Counted from the first letter of the stretch, positions 1 to 6,048 are shown. The stretch is DNA of 10,085 nt from DATGLE01 sp035294325 (GCA_035294325.1 DATGLE010000156.1:1-10085); one strand, 5' to 3'. The notes: a model not told the origin generated them from the letters alone. Made by a program: numbers and translations.

Positions 1-58
1 GGAGCGGCGGCCCCGTTCGTCGCCGCTTGTGTGATTGTGGTTGAGTGAAAGGAACGTT

Positions 59-982
59 ATGGGAACTATCGCCGACAACGGCGCCATCTTCGAGCGCGCC
101 CTGCGCATCGAACAACGTCTGGAGCGCGAACTGAGCGCGCCGCCCTTCGCTTTGCAAAATGCCCTGATCCACGCGCGCACCGTGCTCGATGTCGGCTGCA
201 ACTGCGGCGTCTGGACCGTCGCACAGGCCCGAAAGCACCTCTATAATGAATTCATCGGCATCGAAGAGGATGCCCACCTCGTCCAGATCGCGCGCTGGCA
301 CGCCCAGCAGAGGAAGACGCCCAACGCTCAATTTGCCTGTCACCCCTTGCGCGACATCGAGACTATCGGCTTCCCGCTGGGCTGCTTTGGCTACATCCAG
401 GCTCGCTTCCTGGCGCGCGGGCTGCTCGACCTGGATTATGCAGCGCTCGCTACCTCGCTGTTCCGGCTCTGTAAGCCCGGGGGCGTCATCGCCTGGACCG
501 AGTTCGAGTTGCCCATCACCAGCAGTCCCGCCTGGCAAAGTCTGTGTTCCCTGCTCTGCCGCGCCCTCGACGAGATCGGCCAGCGCTACGCGCCCCCAAC
601 CGAGATCGAGCGCTTGATGGCCGAACTGCGTGCGCGACAGGGCATCGCGGCGCCGGAGCGCAGGCACCTGTGCATCACGCCACGGCTGGCCTACTGGCTC
701 GCCCGCGCTGGCTTCGAGCAAGTACAGAGCATCGCGCACGCCATTGATATCTCTGCTTACGCGCCCGCTCACGGCGAGTTTGTTGAGCTGGCCGAGGCGT
801 TCTTCGCTCAGGTCAGGCCGCTGCTAATGACGACCAGTCTCATCCAGGAGGCCAAACTGGGCAAGCTGATCGAGACGGCACGGCGCGAATTGCAGGATGA
901 GCACTTCTGCGGCCTTATTTCTGGTTTGACCGCCTGGGGCAAGAAACCGGCAATGATGAATATTACCACCCAAAATCGGTAA
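59..982 (+). CDS. Class I SAM-dependent methyltransferase
   Basis: Predicted cytoplasmic methyltransferase of 307 residues; the substrate is unknown. A Rossmann-fold motif I lies at residues 42-52 (VLDVGCNCGVW), followed by the acidic end of strand 2 (GIEED, 67-71), both typical of the SAM-binding fold. A post-core segment KPGGVIAWTEFELP (139-152) matches the usual strand 4/5 region. The C-terminal third (about 200-300) is helical and probably forms the substrate cap. I chose the ATG at 59 because GAAAGGA (47-53) lies 5 bases upstream; an in-frame TTG at 35 would put that ribosome-binding site inside the gene. The family resembles UbiE/COQ5-like and small-molecule methyltransferases, but nothing here fixes the acceptor. 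A repeat element starts 47 bases after the stop. Family assignment is firm, function is open. Confidence 0.85.
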   Translation: MGTIADNGAIFERALRIEQRLERELSAPPFALQNALIHARTVLDVGCNCGVWTVAQARKHLYNEFIGIEEDAHLVQIARWHAQQRKTPNAQFACHPLRDIETIGFPLGCFGYIQARFLARGLLDLDYAALATSLFRLCKPGGVIAWTEFELPITSSPAWQSLCSLLCRALDEIGQRYAPPTEIERLMAELRARQGIAAPERRHLCITPRLAYWLARAGFEQVQSIAHAIDISAYAPAHGEFVELAEAFFAQVRPLLMTTSLIQEAKLGKLIETARRELQDEHFCGLISGLTAWGKKPAMMNITTQNR

Positions 983-1029
983 GCAAACTTGTCATCCAGA
1001 GCGCAACAGATTGTTGCAAGCGCCAACAT

Positions 1030-1154
1030 GTCATCCTGAGCGGCAGCGAAGGATCTGCCCGAGTGAAACAAAGGTCAGTCCCGGACAGCGCCGGGACGAG
1101 CGAGACACGCGGCTGCTTCGCGTCGCCAGATCCTTCGCTGCCGCTCAGGATGAC
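1030..1154. repeat. Long palindromic interspersed repeat, family 1 copy A
   Basis: Perfect 27-bp inverted arms at 1030-1056 and 1128-1154 (outer end GTCATCCTGAGC, inner end AGCGAAGGATCT) enclose 71 bases. The enclosed part holds its own stem GTCCCGG (1078-1084) / CCGGGAC (1091-1097). A partial relative of the outer end (TGTCATCCAGAGCG, 990-1003) lies just upstream, with a small hairpin GCAACA-GAT-TGTTGC (1003-1017) beside it. A second full copy is at 1444-1510. No coding content is convincing. It looks like a REP/MITE-type mobile hairpin; whether it also ends the methyltransferase transcript is inference. Confidence 0.85.
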
Positions 1155-1183
1155 ATTAAAAAAATAAGAAGGAGGCATCATAG

Positions 1184-1432
1184 ATGGTCGGTAATGATAA
1201 CAATCACAGCGAAGTCGCACGCCTGGTGGCGCAGATCGAGGCAGAGTACGCGGCGGCCTGCGCGGGGATGTACGGCCTGAGCGCCGGCAGTGCGCGCCAC
1301 GACGTGATCCAGGCGCGCATGAGCCGCGCGCAGGAGCTTGGCGAACAATTGATCGAATGCATTGGCGAGGAGGCAGCCCTCCCGCTGATTGTGGAGGCTA
1401 TGGATTCCGCCTCGCGGCACAAGGTTAATTGA
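1184..1432 (+). CDS. Hypothetical 82-residue protein
   Basis: Small soluble protein of 82 residues that I do not recognise. It has no signal peptide, membrane segment or cysteine pair; its single Cys in CAGMYGLSAG and another in IECIGEE are isolated. The composition is strongly helical and Ala/Glu-rich, with likely helices at about 9-29, 38-60 and 64-78, so a small three-helix bundle is plausible. The ATG at 1184 is supported by a strong ribosome-binding site GAAGGAGG (1168-1175), 8 bases upstream, which together with codon-like composition argues for a real gene. It lies between two copies of one palindromic repeat (ends 30 bases before its start and begins 12 bases after its stop). No function can be assigned. 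Confidence 0.7.
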   Translation: MVGNDNNHSEVARLVAQIEAEYAAACAGMYGLSAGSARHDVIQARMSRAQELGEQLIECIGEEAALPLIVEAMDSASRHKVN

Positions 1433-1443
1433 AGATCGAGAAT

Positions 1444-1510
1444 GTCATCCTGAGCACGAGCGAAGGATCCGATTGCGGTGCGCGGCTCCTTCGCTCGCGC
1501 TCAGGATGGC
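1444..1510. repeat. Palindromic interspersed repeat, family 1 copy B
   Basis: Inverted arms at 1444-1470 and 1484-1510 pair at 24 of 27 positions around a 13-base loop. The outer GTCATCCTGAGC and inner AGCGAAGGATC segments are the same as in the copy at 1030-1154, but the middle of the arm differs (GGC there, ACG here). Two of those three positions changed on both arms together, so pairing was kept. It sits between the convergent 82-residue gene and the histidine kinase gene, where it could act as a bidirectional terminator (inference). Confidence 0.8.
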
Positions 1511-1535
1511 ATCATCAAACTACATCATAGTGCGG

Positions 1536-3194
1536 TCAGCGAATGCGCTTCTGCGTTATTTCATCGTCCGCCGGGGTGGGCAGCGCTTTCTGTTCGCCAC
1601 TCTTCCAGAGTGGCCGCGTGGTGGCATCCGAGAGCGGCGGCTGACCGGCAGATGGTAGTGGAAGGGTGAAGATAATGCGTGCTCCCCCGCCGGTCCTGTT
1701 CTCGGCCCACACCCGGCCGCCGTGCGCCTCGACAATCGCCCGCACGATAGCCAGTCCCAGGCCGCTCCCGCCCATCGCGGACTGCCGGGCGCTATCGGCG
1801 CGATAGAAGCGCTCGAAGATACGCGACAGCGCCTCGGGCGGTATGCCCTTGCCGGTATCGGAGACCGCCACCGCCAGTTCGCTGCCTTGCTGCCGGGCCT
1901 CAATCGTCACGACGCCCCCGGCGGGCGTATAGCGCAGCGCATTATCGCACAGGTTCGAGAAGACGCGGGCCAGCATATCGGCATCGGCCAGCACCGGGGG
2001 CAGATTGTAGGGAACAGCGTTGCGCGGCTCAACATGGGCGCGCTCGAACTCCGGGGTGAGAGCGGCCAGCGTCTGATCGACCAGCGCGGCCAGGCGCACA
2101 GGCTGGCGCTGCGGCTGCAAGGCGCCGGCCTCCACCTTCGCCATTGTATGCAAATCTTTGACCAGGCGGCGCAGGCGCAGCGTTTCGCGCACAATGATGC
2201 GTCCGGTTGCCTCGTAATCCTCGCGGCTCTGATTCACACCATCCACCAGCGACTCGCCCAGCCCGGCGATTGCCGTCAACGGCGTAGCCAGGTCGTGGGT
2301 GATGCTCATAATCAGTTCGCGGCGCCACAACTCCTGCTTGCGCAGTTCCTCAACATCGCGGCTCAACTGCGCCGCCATCTCGTTAAAGTTGCGCGCAAGT
2401 TCGCCCATCTCACCCTGCGCCTTCGTCTCTACTCGAGTCGCGTAATTACCGCTGGCGAGCACACGCGTGGCCGCCGTCAGTTGCGCCAGCGGGCGCGTGA
2501 TCGTGCGCGAGAAAAGGATGGCCGCGCCCGCCGCGATCACCGCGACAATAAGGGCCGCGATAAGGATCGCGCTCCCCGCCGTGGCGACAAAAGGCGGGAT
2601 CGTCCTCTCAATTGCCGAACGCGGTGTGACGAAGAGTACGCCAACCACCGTGCCGCCGCTCTGGCCGCCGGCGTAAACTGGCTCCGCGACAAAAGGCTGA
2701 GGGAGCAAACCCCTGCCAAGCTCATCGCTCACGGGAATACCGCCCTGCGCCTCGACCAGCGCCTTATGCAGCTTGCTGGAATCGCCAGGTTGTCGCGCCG
2801 GATCGATGAGCCGCAGCAGAAGCGCTGCGAGCGTCCCGTTTGCCACACTCGCCGATACCGCCGGATAGACGACGCGGTTACGCTGGTCCAGAACGACCAT
2901 CAGATATTGCTGATCCTGTGTGGTGCGCAAAGATATCGGGGGCAGGGCCAGCGCTGAGGCCCGGCGCAGGGCAAGGGCGGGCTTGTAAAGAGCGCTCTGC
3001 TGCGTATATTCGATGCCCACCTGCTGCGCGCGGCTCGCGGCCAGCTCGCTCATGCGGGCCTTCTGATCGCCCTCATAGTAATAGACAATGGCGATAATGG
3101 CCGTCAGCGTCAACAGGGCCATTGCCAGCAGCGTCACCAGCACCGACCCCAGGGCCAGCCGCCAACGGATGCTCTGCCACCAGCGTATGCTCAT
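1536..3194 (-). CDS. Membrane sensor histidine kinase with HAMP domain
   Basis: Sensor kinase of 552 residues that autophosphorylates on His and passes phosphate to the response regulator encoded just upstream. From the chosen start: membrane segment 1 at about 14-39, an extracytoplasmic sensor region at about 40-202 (no recognised ligand-binding fold), membrane segment 2 at about 203-229, and HAMP at about 229-282. The HisKA box ITHDLATPLTAI carries phosphoacceptor His300. The HATPase_c domain has the N box NLCDNALRYTP (414-424), G1 DTGKG (446-450), F box FERFYR and G2 GSGLGLA (476-482). All catalytic boxes are intact. I chose the ATG at 3194 because AGGAG lies about 10 bases upstream and it is 13 bases after the regulator stop; a longer frame from 3293 would overlap that gene by 86 bases. 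The C-terminal tail of about 40 residues after the ATPase domain looks unstructured. Confidence 0.93.
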   Translation of the reverse strand: MSIRWWQSIRWRLALGSVLVTLLAMALLTLTAIIAIVYYYEGDQKARMSELAASRAQQVGIEYTQQSALYKPALALRRASALALPPISLRTTQDQQYLMVVLDQRNRVVYPAVSASVANGTLAALLLRLIDPARQPGDSSKLHKALVEAQGGIPVSDELGRGLLPQPFVAEPVYAGGQSGGTVVGVLFVTPRSAIERTIPPFVATAGSAILIAALIVAVIAAGAAILFSRTITRPLAQLTAATRVLASGNYATRVETKAQGEMGELARNFNEMAAQLSRDVEELRKQELWRRELIMSITHDLATPLTAIAGLGESLVDGVNQSREDYEATGRIIVRETLRLRRLVKDLHTMAKVEAGALQPQRQPVRLAALVDQTLAALTPEFERAHVEPRNAVPYNLPPVLADADMLARVFSNLCDNALRYTPAGGVVTIEARQQGSELAVAVSDTGKGIPPEALSRIFERFYRADSARQSAMGGSGLGLAIVRAIVEAHGGRVWAENRTGGGARIIFTLPLPSAGQPPLSDATTRPLWKSGEQKALPTPADDEITQKRIR

Positions 3195-3207
3195 AGCCTG
3201 ATCTCTC

Positions 3208-3939
3208 CTACGAGGAAGCGGTTGGGCGAACTCTGGTCTCGAAACGATAGCCAACGCGCCATACCGTCTTGATGTAGCGCGGTACGCTATCAAGCTCTAT
3301 CTTCTTGCGCAGCGCGCTGATGTGTACGTCGATGGTATGCCCATCGCCAAGATAGTCGTAGCCCCACACTTTATTCATCAGCACTTCACGCGTGAACACA
3401 CGTTCGGGAGATTGCGCCAGCAGCGCCAGCAGATCGAACTCGGTGGGCGTCAGCGCGACTTCGACTCCATTGACCTCCACGCGCCGCGCCAGCAGGTCGA
3501 TAGTGAGGCCGGGGAAACGCAGCAGCGAGCGCGCATGCTCATCGGGTGGCGCGGGCGTCTCCGCCACGTCCTGGCTGCTCACGCGTCGCAAAATCGCACG
3601 CACGCGGCTGACCAGTTCGCGCGGGCTGAACGGCTTCACCAGGTAATCATCGGCTCCCATCTCCAGCCCGTTGATACGATCATCCTCCTCGCTGCGCGCC
3701 GTCAGCATCAGGATAGGCGTCTTCGACCACGAACGAATGCGGCGACAGACCTCAAAGCCATCGATGGCCGGCAACATAATATCCAGAATCACCAGATCGG
3801 GCCGCTCGCGCGAATGCAGCGCGAGGCCATCGGCGCCATCCTTCGCGATAATAACGCTGTAACCTGCATCTTTCAGATACAGATTGAGCAGGTGAATAAT
3901 GCCCTCTTCATCTTCGATAATCAGGATTTTCTGAGACAT
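3208..3939 (-). CDS. OmpR/PhoB-family response regulator
   Basis: Two-domain transcription factor of 243 residues. The receiver domain (about 3-117) has the acidic pair E9/D10, phosphoacceptor D53 in VILDIMLP, T80 in ILMLTAR and K102 in LVKPFSP, so the phosphorylation site is complete. The C-terminal winged-helix DNA-binding domain (about 145-240) shows LTPTEFDLLALL, the recognition-helix region TIDVHISALRKKI and the wing VWRVGYRFE, typical of trans_reg_C. The ATG at 3939 has GGGAG 8 bases upstream; a GTG at 3954 has no well-placed ribosome-binding site. It is co-directional with the histidine kinase 13 bases downstream, so the two form an operon. This subfamily normally binds tandem direct repeats with about 11-bp period, and such repeats are seen upstream at 4038-4056 and 4195-4224. 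Confidence 0.94.
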   Translation of the reverse strand: MSQKILIIEDEEGIIHLLNLYLKDAGYSVIIAKDGADGLALHSRERPDLVILDIMLPAIDGFEVCRRIRSWSKTPILMLTARSEEDDRINGLEMGADDYLVKPFSPRELVSRVRAILRRVSSQDVAETPAPPDEHARSLLRFPGLTIDLLARRVEVNGVEVALTPTEFDLLALLAQSPERVFTREVLMNKVWGYDYLGDGHTIDVHISALRKKIELDSVPRYIKTVWRVGYRFETRVRPTASS

Positions 3940-3975
3940 GGGGTGCGCTCCCACGATATGTGCATCTTCTCCTGT

Positions 3976-4004
3976 ATAGTAGCACAGTCTATGGCGAATT
4001 ACAT
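3976..4004 (-). promoter_or_regulatory. Possible promoter of the two-component operon
   Basis: On the minus strand, TACTAT (3976-3981) could serve as -10. The hexamer 17 bp upstream (ATGTAA, 3999-4004) is a poor -35. TATACA three bases downstream is an alternative -10. A weak -35 would fit activation by a bound regulator, but the call rests on hexamer likeness alone. Confidence 0.3.
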
Positions 4005-4037
4005 GCAGTTTTCATGCGCCAGGGACAGTCTCTCACC

Positions 4038-4056
4038 AATCTTGATCGAATCTTGA
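4038..4056. promoter_or_regulatory. Tandem half-sites AATCTTGA, 11-bp period
   Basis: Two identical octamers AATCTTGA (4038-4045 and 4049-4056) are separated by TCG, giving an exact 11-bp repeat. Tandem half-sites on one helical face are the known binding pattern of OmpR/PhoB-family regulators, and such a regulator is encoded about 100 bp away. The second half-site overlaps a TTGACA hexamer at 4053-4058. A further GCTCTTGA (4093-4100) lies 44 bp, four periods, downstream. Confidence 0.6.
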
Positions 4057-4082
4057 CATTTATCACACACATTTTTCATGAT
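4053..4082 (+). promoter_or_regulatory. Candidate plus-strand promoter
   Basis: A perfect consensus -35, TTGACA (4053-4058), is followed after 18 bp by CATGAT (4077-4082), 4 of 6 to the -10 consensus. Initiation would be near 4090 and read toward the hairpin at 4144-4187. The -35 overlaps the tandem half-site, so a bound regulator could either recruit or block polymerase. Confidence 0.35.
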
Positions 4083-4143
4083 TGCGATTTATGCTCTTGA
4101 TTGAGACAGGTCGATACATCTTCCCCCTTCTCTCTCGTGCTTC

Positions 4144-4190
4144 ACAAAAGGGGCCGGTACAACGGGCGTCGTACCGGCTCCTTTTGTCTT
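4144..4190. terminator. Terminator-like hairpin with A/T ends
   Basis: Arms 4144-4160 and 4171-4187 are complementary over 17 bp with one G-T pair, around the loop AACGGGCGTC. The stem ends in ACAAAAGG / CCTTTTGT and is followed by CTTTTC, so the plus-strand RNA would end in a U-rich stretch. The shape is that of a bidirectional intrinsic terminator. It is oddly placed: both neighbouring genes are transcribed away from it, so it either ends a short unannotated RNA or is a leader structure. Confidence 0.6.
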
Positions 4191-4194
4191 TTCA

Positions 4195-4224
4195 GATCTT
4201 GAGCAAACCTTGAGTTTCCCCTGA
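4195..4224. promoter_or_regulatory. Triple half-site array, 11-bp period
   Basis: GATCTTGA (4195-4202), AACCTTGA (4206-4213) and the weaker TCCCCTGA (4217-4224) follow one another at exactly 11 bp. The first two match the AATCTTGA pair at 4038-4056 at 7 of 8 and 7 of 8 positions. The third ends 17 bp before a TATATT box, in the place of a -35 element, as in PhoB-type class II activation. It is probably a response-regulator site controlling the gene at 4470. Confidence 0.55.
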
Positions 4225-4241
4225 GGGTTCCCATAACTGCA

Positions 4242-4247
4242 TATATT
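4242..4247 (+). promoter_or_regulatory. Candidate -10 box of the gene at 4470
   Basis: TATATT (4242-4247) matches the -10 consensus at 5 of 6. There is no -35 consensus at the proper distance; the third regulator half-site (4217-4224) occupies it. Transcription would start near 4254, giving a 5' untranslated leader of about 215 bases that contains the three-hairpin element at 4294-4400. Confidence 0.45.
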
Positions 4248-4293
4248 AGCCTGTGAGCATGCGGAAGTTTTGCTTCCTACGGTACTCCCCCTC

Positions 4294-4400
4294 GGGCGAG
4301 CGCCTGCGGCGCTCGCCCCCTGGATGGTGTGCTGTGGGACAATGCGCAAAGCGCATTGTCCCACAGCACACCATCCATTCCTTGCGCGGCGCAGCCGCGC
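4294..4400. repeat. Three-hairpin palindromic element, family 2 copy A
   Basis: Three hairpins stand in a row. Hairpin 1 has perfect 11-bp arms 4294-4304 / 4308-4318 (GGGCGAGCGCC, loop TGC). Hairpin 2 has perfect 26-bp arms 4322-4347 / 4351-4376, outer end GGATGGTGTG, loop AAA. Hairpin 3 has 7-bp arms 4384-4390 / 4394-4400 (GCGCGGC, loop GCA). The same architecture, inverted, occurs at 8635-8734. It lies in the predicted leader of the gene at 4470. It encodes no transposase and looks like a non-autonomous mobile or structural repeat. Confidence 0.8.
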
Positions 4401-4469
4401 GAGTATCCGGGGGCAGAGCGGGAATGTTGAGAATATGACACTTTCTTAAAATAAGGAGCTCTATATATT

Positions 4470-4949
4470 ATGAGCAGAAGAATTCTCTTTATTATTATAG
4501 GTGCCGGCGCGCTCGTAGTCGCGATCATCATTGTCAGCATTTTCGCCATCATGCCGGCGATCACGCAGGCGAGCACCGTCACGCCCACGCCGACGCCCGC
4601 GCCATCCGTCTCGCCGACGCCGGCGGCTAAAAACATCTACGCACCCTACCTCAAGCAATATGGCTTTGACATCAAGAACCAGATCGCCCAGGGATTGCAT
4701 ATGAACGCCGACCAGTTGACACAGCAGTTAAACTCCGGCAAAACCCTGAGCGATATCGCGACTGCGCAGGGCGTCTCCTCTACACAGTTGCAGAGTGTCG
4801 TCGGCAATGCCATCCAGAGCGCCTTGCAGCCCGTCGTCAGCTCCGGCGATCTCACGCAGGAGCAGGTCAGCAAGCTCGTGAAGCGCATGCAAAAGAACCC
4901 GAACGCTCTGGATAAGCTCTTGTTGCGTGCGAAGGAGCCAAAGAGCTAA
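4470..4949 (+). CDS. Membrane-anchored extracytoplasmic protein with Thr/Pro linker
   Basis: Protein of 159 residues with an N-terminal hydrophobic segment (5-32) after a short positive stretch (SRR). It probably acts as a signal anchor with the rest outside the cell; an AQA-like cleavage site is not clear. A linker of Thr-Pro repeats follows (37-52). The C-terminal domain (about 55-155) is helical: NADQLTQQLNSGKTLSDIA (79-97), AQGVSSTQL, then SGDLTQEQVSKLVKRM (125-140). That 'graded helix / GKTLSDIA..GVS / LTQEQ' pattern recalls DUF2680-like surface proteins, but I cannot name a family with confidence. TAAGGAG (4451-4457) lies 12 bases before the ATG, slightly long spacing. Regulator half-sites upstream suggest control by the adjacent two-component system. 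Function unknown. Confidence 0.82.
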   Translation: MSRRILFIIIGAGALVVAIIIVSIFAIMPAITQASTVTPTPTPAPSVSPTPAAKNIYAPYLKQYGFDIKNQIAQGLHMNADQLTQQLNSGKTLSDIATAQGVSSTQLQSVVGNAIQSALQPVVSSGDLTQEQVSKLVKRMQKNPNALDKLLLRAKEPKS

Positions 4950-4997
4950 TTCTGTGCGGCAGTATGTGAAAAAGAACCTCAGCGCAACGAAGGAGTT

Positions 4998-5016
4998 TTG
5001 AGCGAAGCGCGCTCAA
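4998..5016. terminator. Small hairpin after the gene at 4470
   Basis: TTGAGCG (4998-5004) and CGCTCAA (5010-5016) pair perfectly over 7 bp around AAGCG, 49 bases after the stop at 4949. There is no downstream T run on the plus strand, so it may be only part of the joint terminator region of the two convergent genes. Confidence 0.3.
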
Positions 5017-5021
5017 TCCAA

Positions 5022-5074
5022 AAGCCTCAGAGAACAGGCGGGGGATTATCCCCGCTTCTGTTCTCCGAGGGCTT
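5022..5074. terminator. Hairpin terminator between convergent genes
   Basis: The outer stem AGCCTCAGAGAACAG (5023-5037) pairs with 5058-5073 with one bulge and one mismatch. An inner stem GCGGGG (5038-5043) / CCCCGC (5050-5055) closes the top. On the minus strand the hairpin is followed by TTTT (complement of 5020-5023), as for an intrinsic terminator of the ferritin-like gene ending at 5123. It may also stop transcripts from the gene at 4470. Confidence 0.55.
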
Positions 5075-5122
5075 ATCCTATCAGGAGCGGAACGGAGAAA
5101 CGGCAGCCGGGCCTGACGTTCT

Positions 5123-5902
5123 CTACGAGCATGCAGCAGCAAAGGGCTGCCGATACGTCACCTCTGGATCAGACGTGCTCACCTGATGATAGGTAAAGCT
5201 GTTGTCGCCTTTAGGACTCAGATACCCCGCCTTCGCCACAAGAGCAGGAGCCTCACCCACTTTGCCAACCAGTACCGGGGAGAAAGCCCAGTTGTCGGCG
5301 GCATCCAGATCGCCAATATAGCGTCCCAGCGCGCGATGCTCGGCTTCAATCGTCGCAATCTGCCCTGCAATCTGCGCCAGGTCGGGCCGCCCTTGCACAG
5401 CAAATTCGCGGATCGCCGAGAGGAAGGCCGAGTCAAACACGCCTTCAAGCTGCTGCTGAGTAGCGATAAAGAGCGAGAGCTGCGTAAAGGTCGCCGGACC
5501 GTGCGGGAAGCTGAACGTGCTCGCCAGCACGTCTCCGCCAGCACTGGCGAAGAAGAGTTCATGGATCTGCTCCTCCACGAGAGCCGCCCGGATCGCGGAG
5601 AGGGCATCGCCGCTTAATCCAAGCTGTGCGGCATGGGCTACGCCATGACTGTAGAACGTGACCGCGAGCCGCTCAGCGGTGCGAGCAATAGTGAAGATAT
5701 CTTTAATGGGCGTGACACAACTCTTCGAGGAAACCGAAGCCGCATGCGTCATCATCGCTGGCAGCGTCGTCAGCGCCCCTGCGGCCAGTCCCGCACTGCC
5801 AACGGCGCCCGTTACAGCACCCTTTAAGAAAGAACGACGTGCAGTAGATCGAGAAAGCCCCTTATTTTTTATCTCGTCCATCTGCTTATCCAGTGTTGTC
5901 AT
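5123..5902 (-). CDS. Tat-exported ferritin-like domain protein
   Basis: Protein of 259 residues. The N terminus carries a twin-arginine signal: ARRSFLKG (21-28, Arg22-Arg23), a hydrophobic stretch (29-50) and a likely cut near MTHAAS (51-56). The mature part is a four-helix-bundle ferritin-like domain (about 65-200). Candidate di-iron ligands are spaced as in the family: E77 in TAERLAVTFY, E110/E111 and H114 in VEEQIHELFF, E153, and E186/H189 in TIEAEHRALG. It resembles the Ferritin_2 group (PF13668), whose members are secreted and whose reaction is poorly known. The ATG at 5902 has AAGGAG 11 bases upstream; the GTG at 5914 overlaps that site and is rejected. Folding with metal before Tat export is the usual reason for this route; that is inference here. 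Confidence 0.88.
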   Translation of the reverse strand: MTTLDKQMDEIKNKGLSRSTARRSFLKGAVTGAVGSAGLAAGALTTLPAMMTHAASVSSKSCVTPIKDIFTIARTAERLAVTFYSHGVAHAAQLGLSGDALSAIRAALVEEQIHELFFASAGGDVLASTFSFPHGPATFTQLSLFIATQQQLEGVFDSAFLSAIREFAVQGRPDLAQIAGQIATIEAEHRALGRYIGDLDAADNWAFSPVLVGKVGEAPALVAKAGYLSPKGDNSFTYHQVSTSDPEVTYRQPFAAACS

Positions 5903-6009
5903 GGTAAAAACCACTCCTTACCACCATCATAATAGAGATTTATGCTTTATAGTATCGGCAGAGGAAAGCAGAACTGAACAGGGCCATCTCTTATTACGTG
6001 AAGATGCCG

Positions 6010-6048
6010 GCGAGCTAATAGTCCGGGGAGACCAGATTACTAGCTCGC
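6010..6048 (-). terminator. Hairpin downstream of the MFS gene
   Basis: GCGAGCTA (6010-6017) and TAGCTCGC (6041-6048) pair perfectly over 8 bp, with further pairing inward after one mismatch. It lies 25 bases past the MFS stop, but no T run follows on the minus strand. A second small palindrome, TAACTG-G-CAGTTA (6063-6075), overlaps the MFS stop codon. This could be a transcript end or an operator for the ferritin-like gene; the evidence is structural only. Confidence 0.3.

Noticed and set aside
1..48. Possible C-terminal tail of an upstream gene (15 codons, ending at TGA 46-48)
   Set aside because: All three plus frames stop in this stretch and the piece is too short to recognise, although its end just before the methyltransferase start would fit an operon.
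1030..1510. CRISPR-like array, because of repeated similar segments
   Set aside because: The copies are inverted arms of long palindromes, not short direct repeats with regular unique spacers.
1722..2957. Open frame of 411 codons on the plus strand, antisense to the histidine kinase
   Set aside because: The kinase on the other strand has every catalytic motif. This frame has low-complexity Arg/Gln-rich content, no domain and no ribosome-binding site; it is a product of GC-rich codon usage.
3195..3293. 33-codon N-terminal extension of the histidine kinase
   Set aside because: It would overlap the response regulator gene and has no hydrophobic or domain content; the ATG at 3194 has a proper ribosome-binding site.
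3322..4056. Open frame of 244 codons antisense to the response regulator
   Set aside because: It mirrors a well-supported regulator and its product shows no recognisable motif.
4078..4104. Eight-codon frame MIAIYALD before the hairpin, as a leader peptide of an attenuator
   Set aside because: No ribosome-binding site, no run of regulatory codons and no alternative pairing with the hairpin that I can see.
4277..4636. Minus-strand frame of 119 codons across the palindromic element and the start of the 4470 gene
   Set aside because: It translates the palindrome and the antisense of a membrane anchor; no ribosome-binding site and no family likeness.
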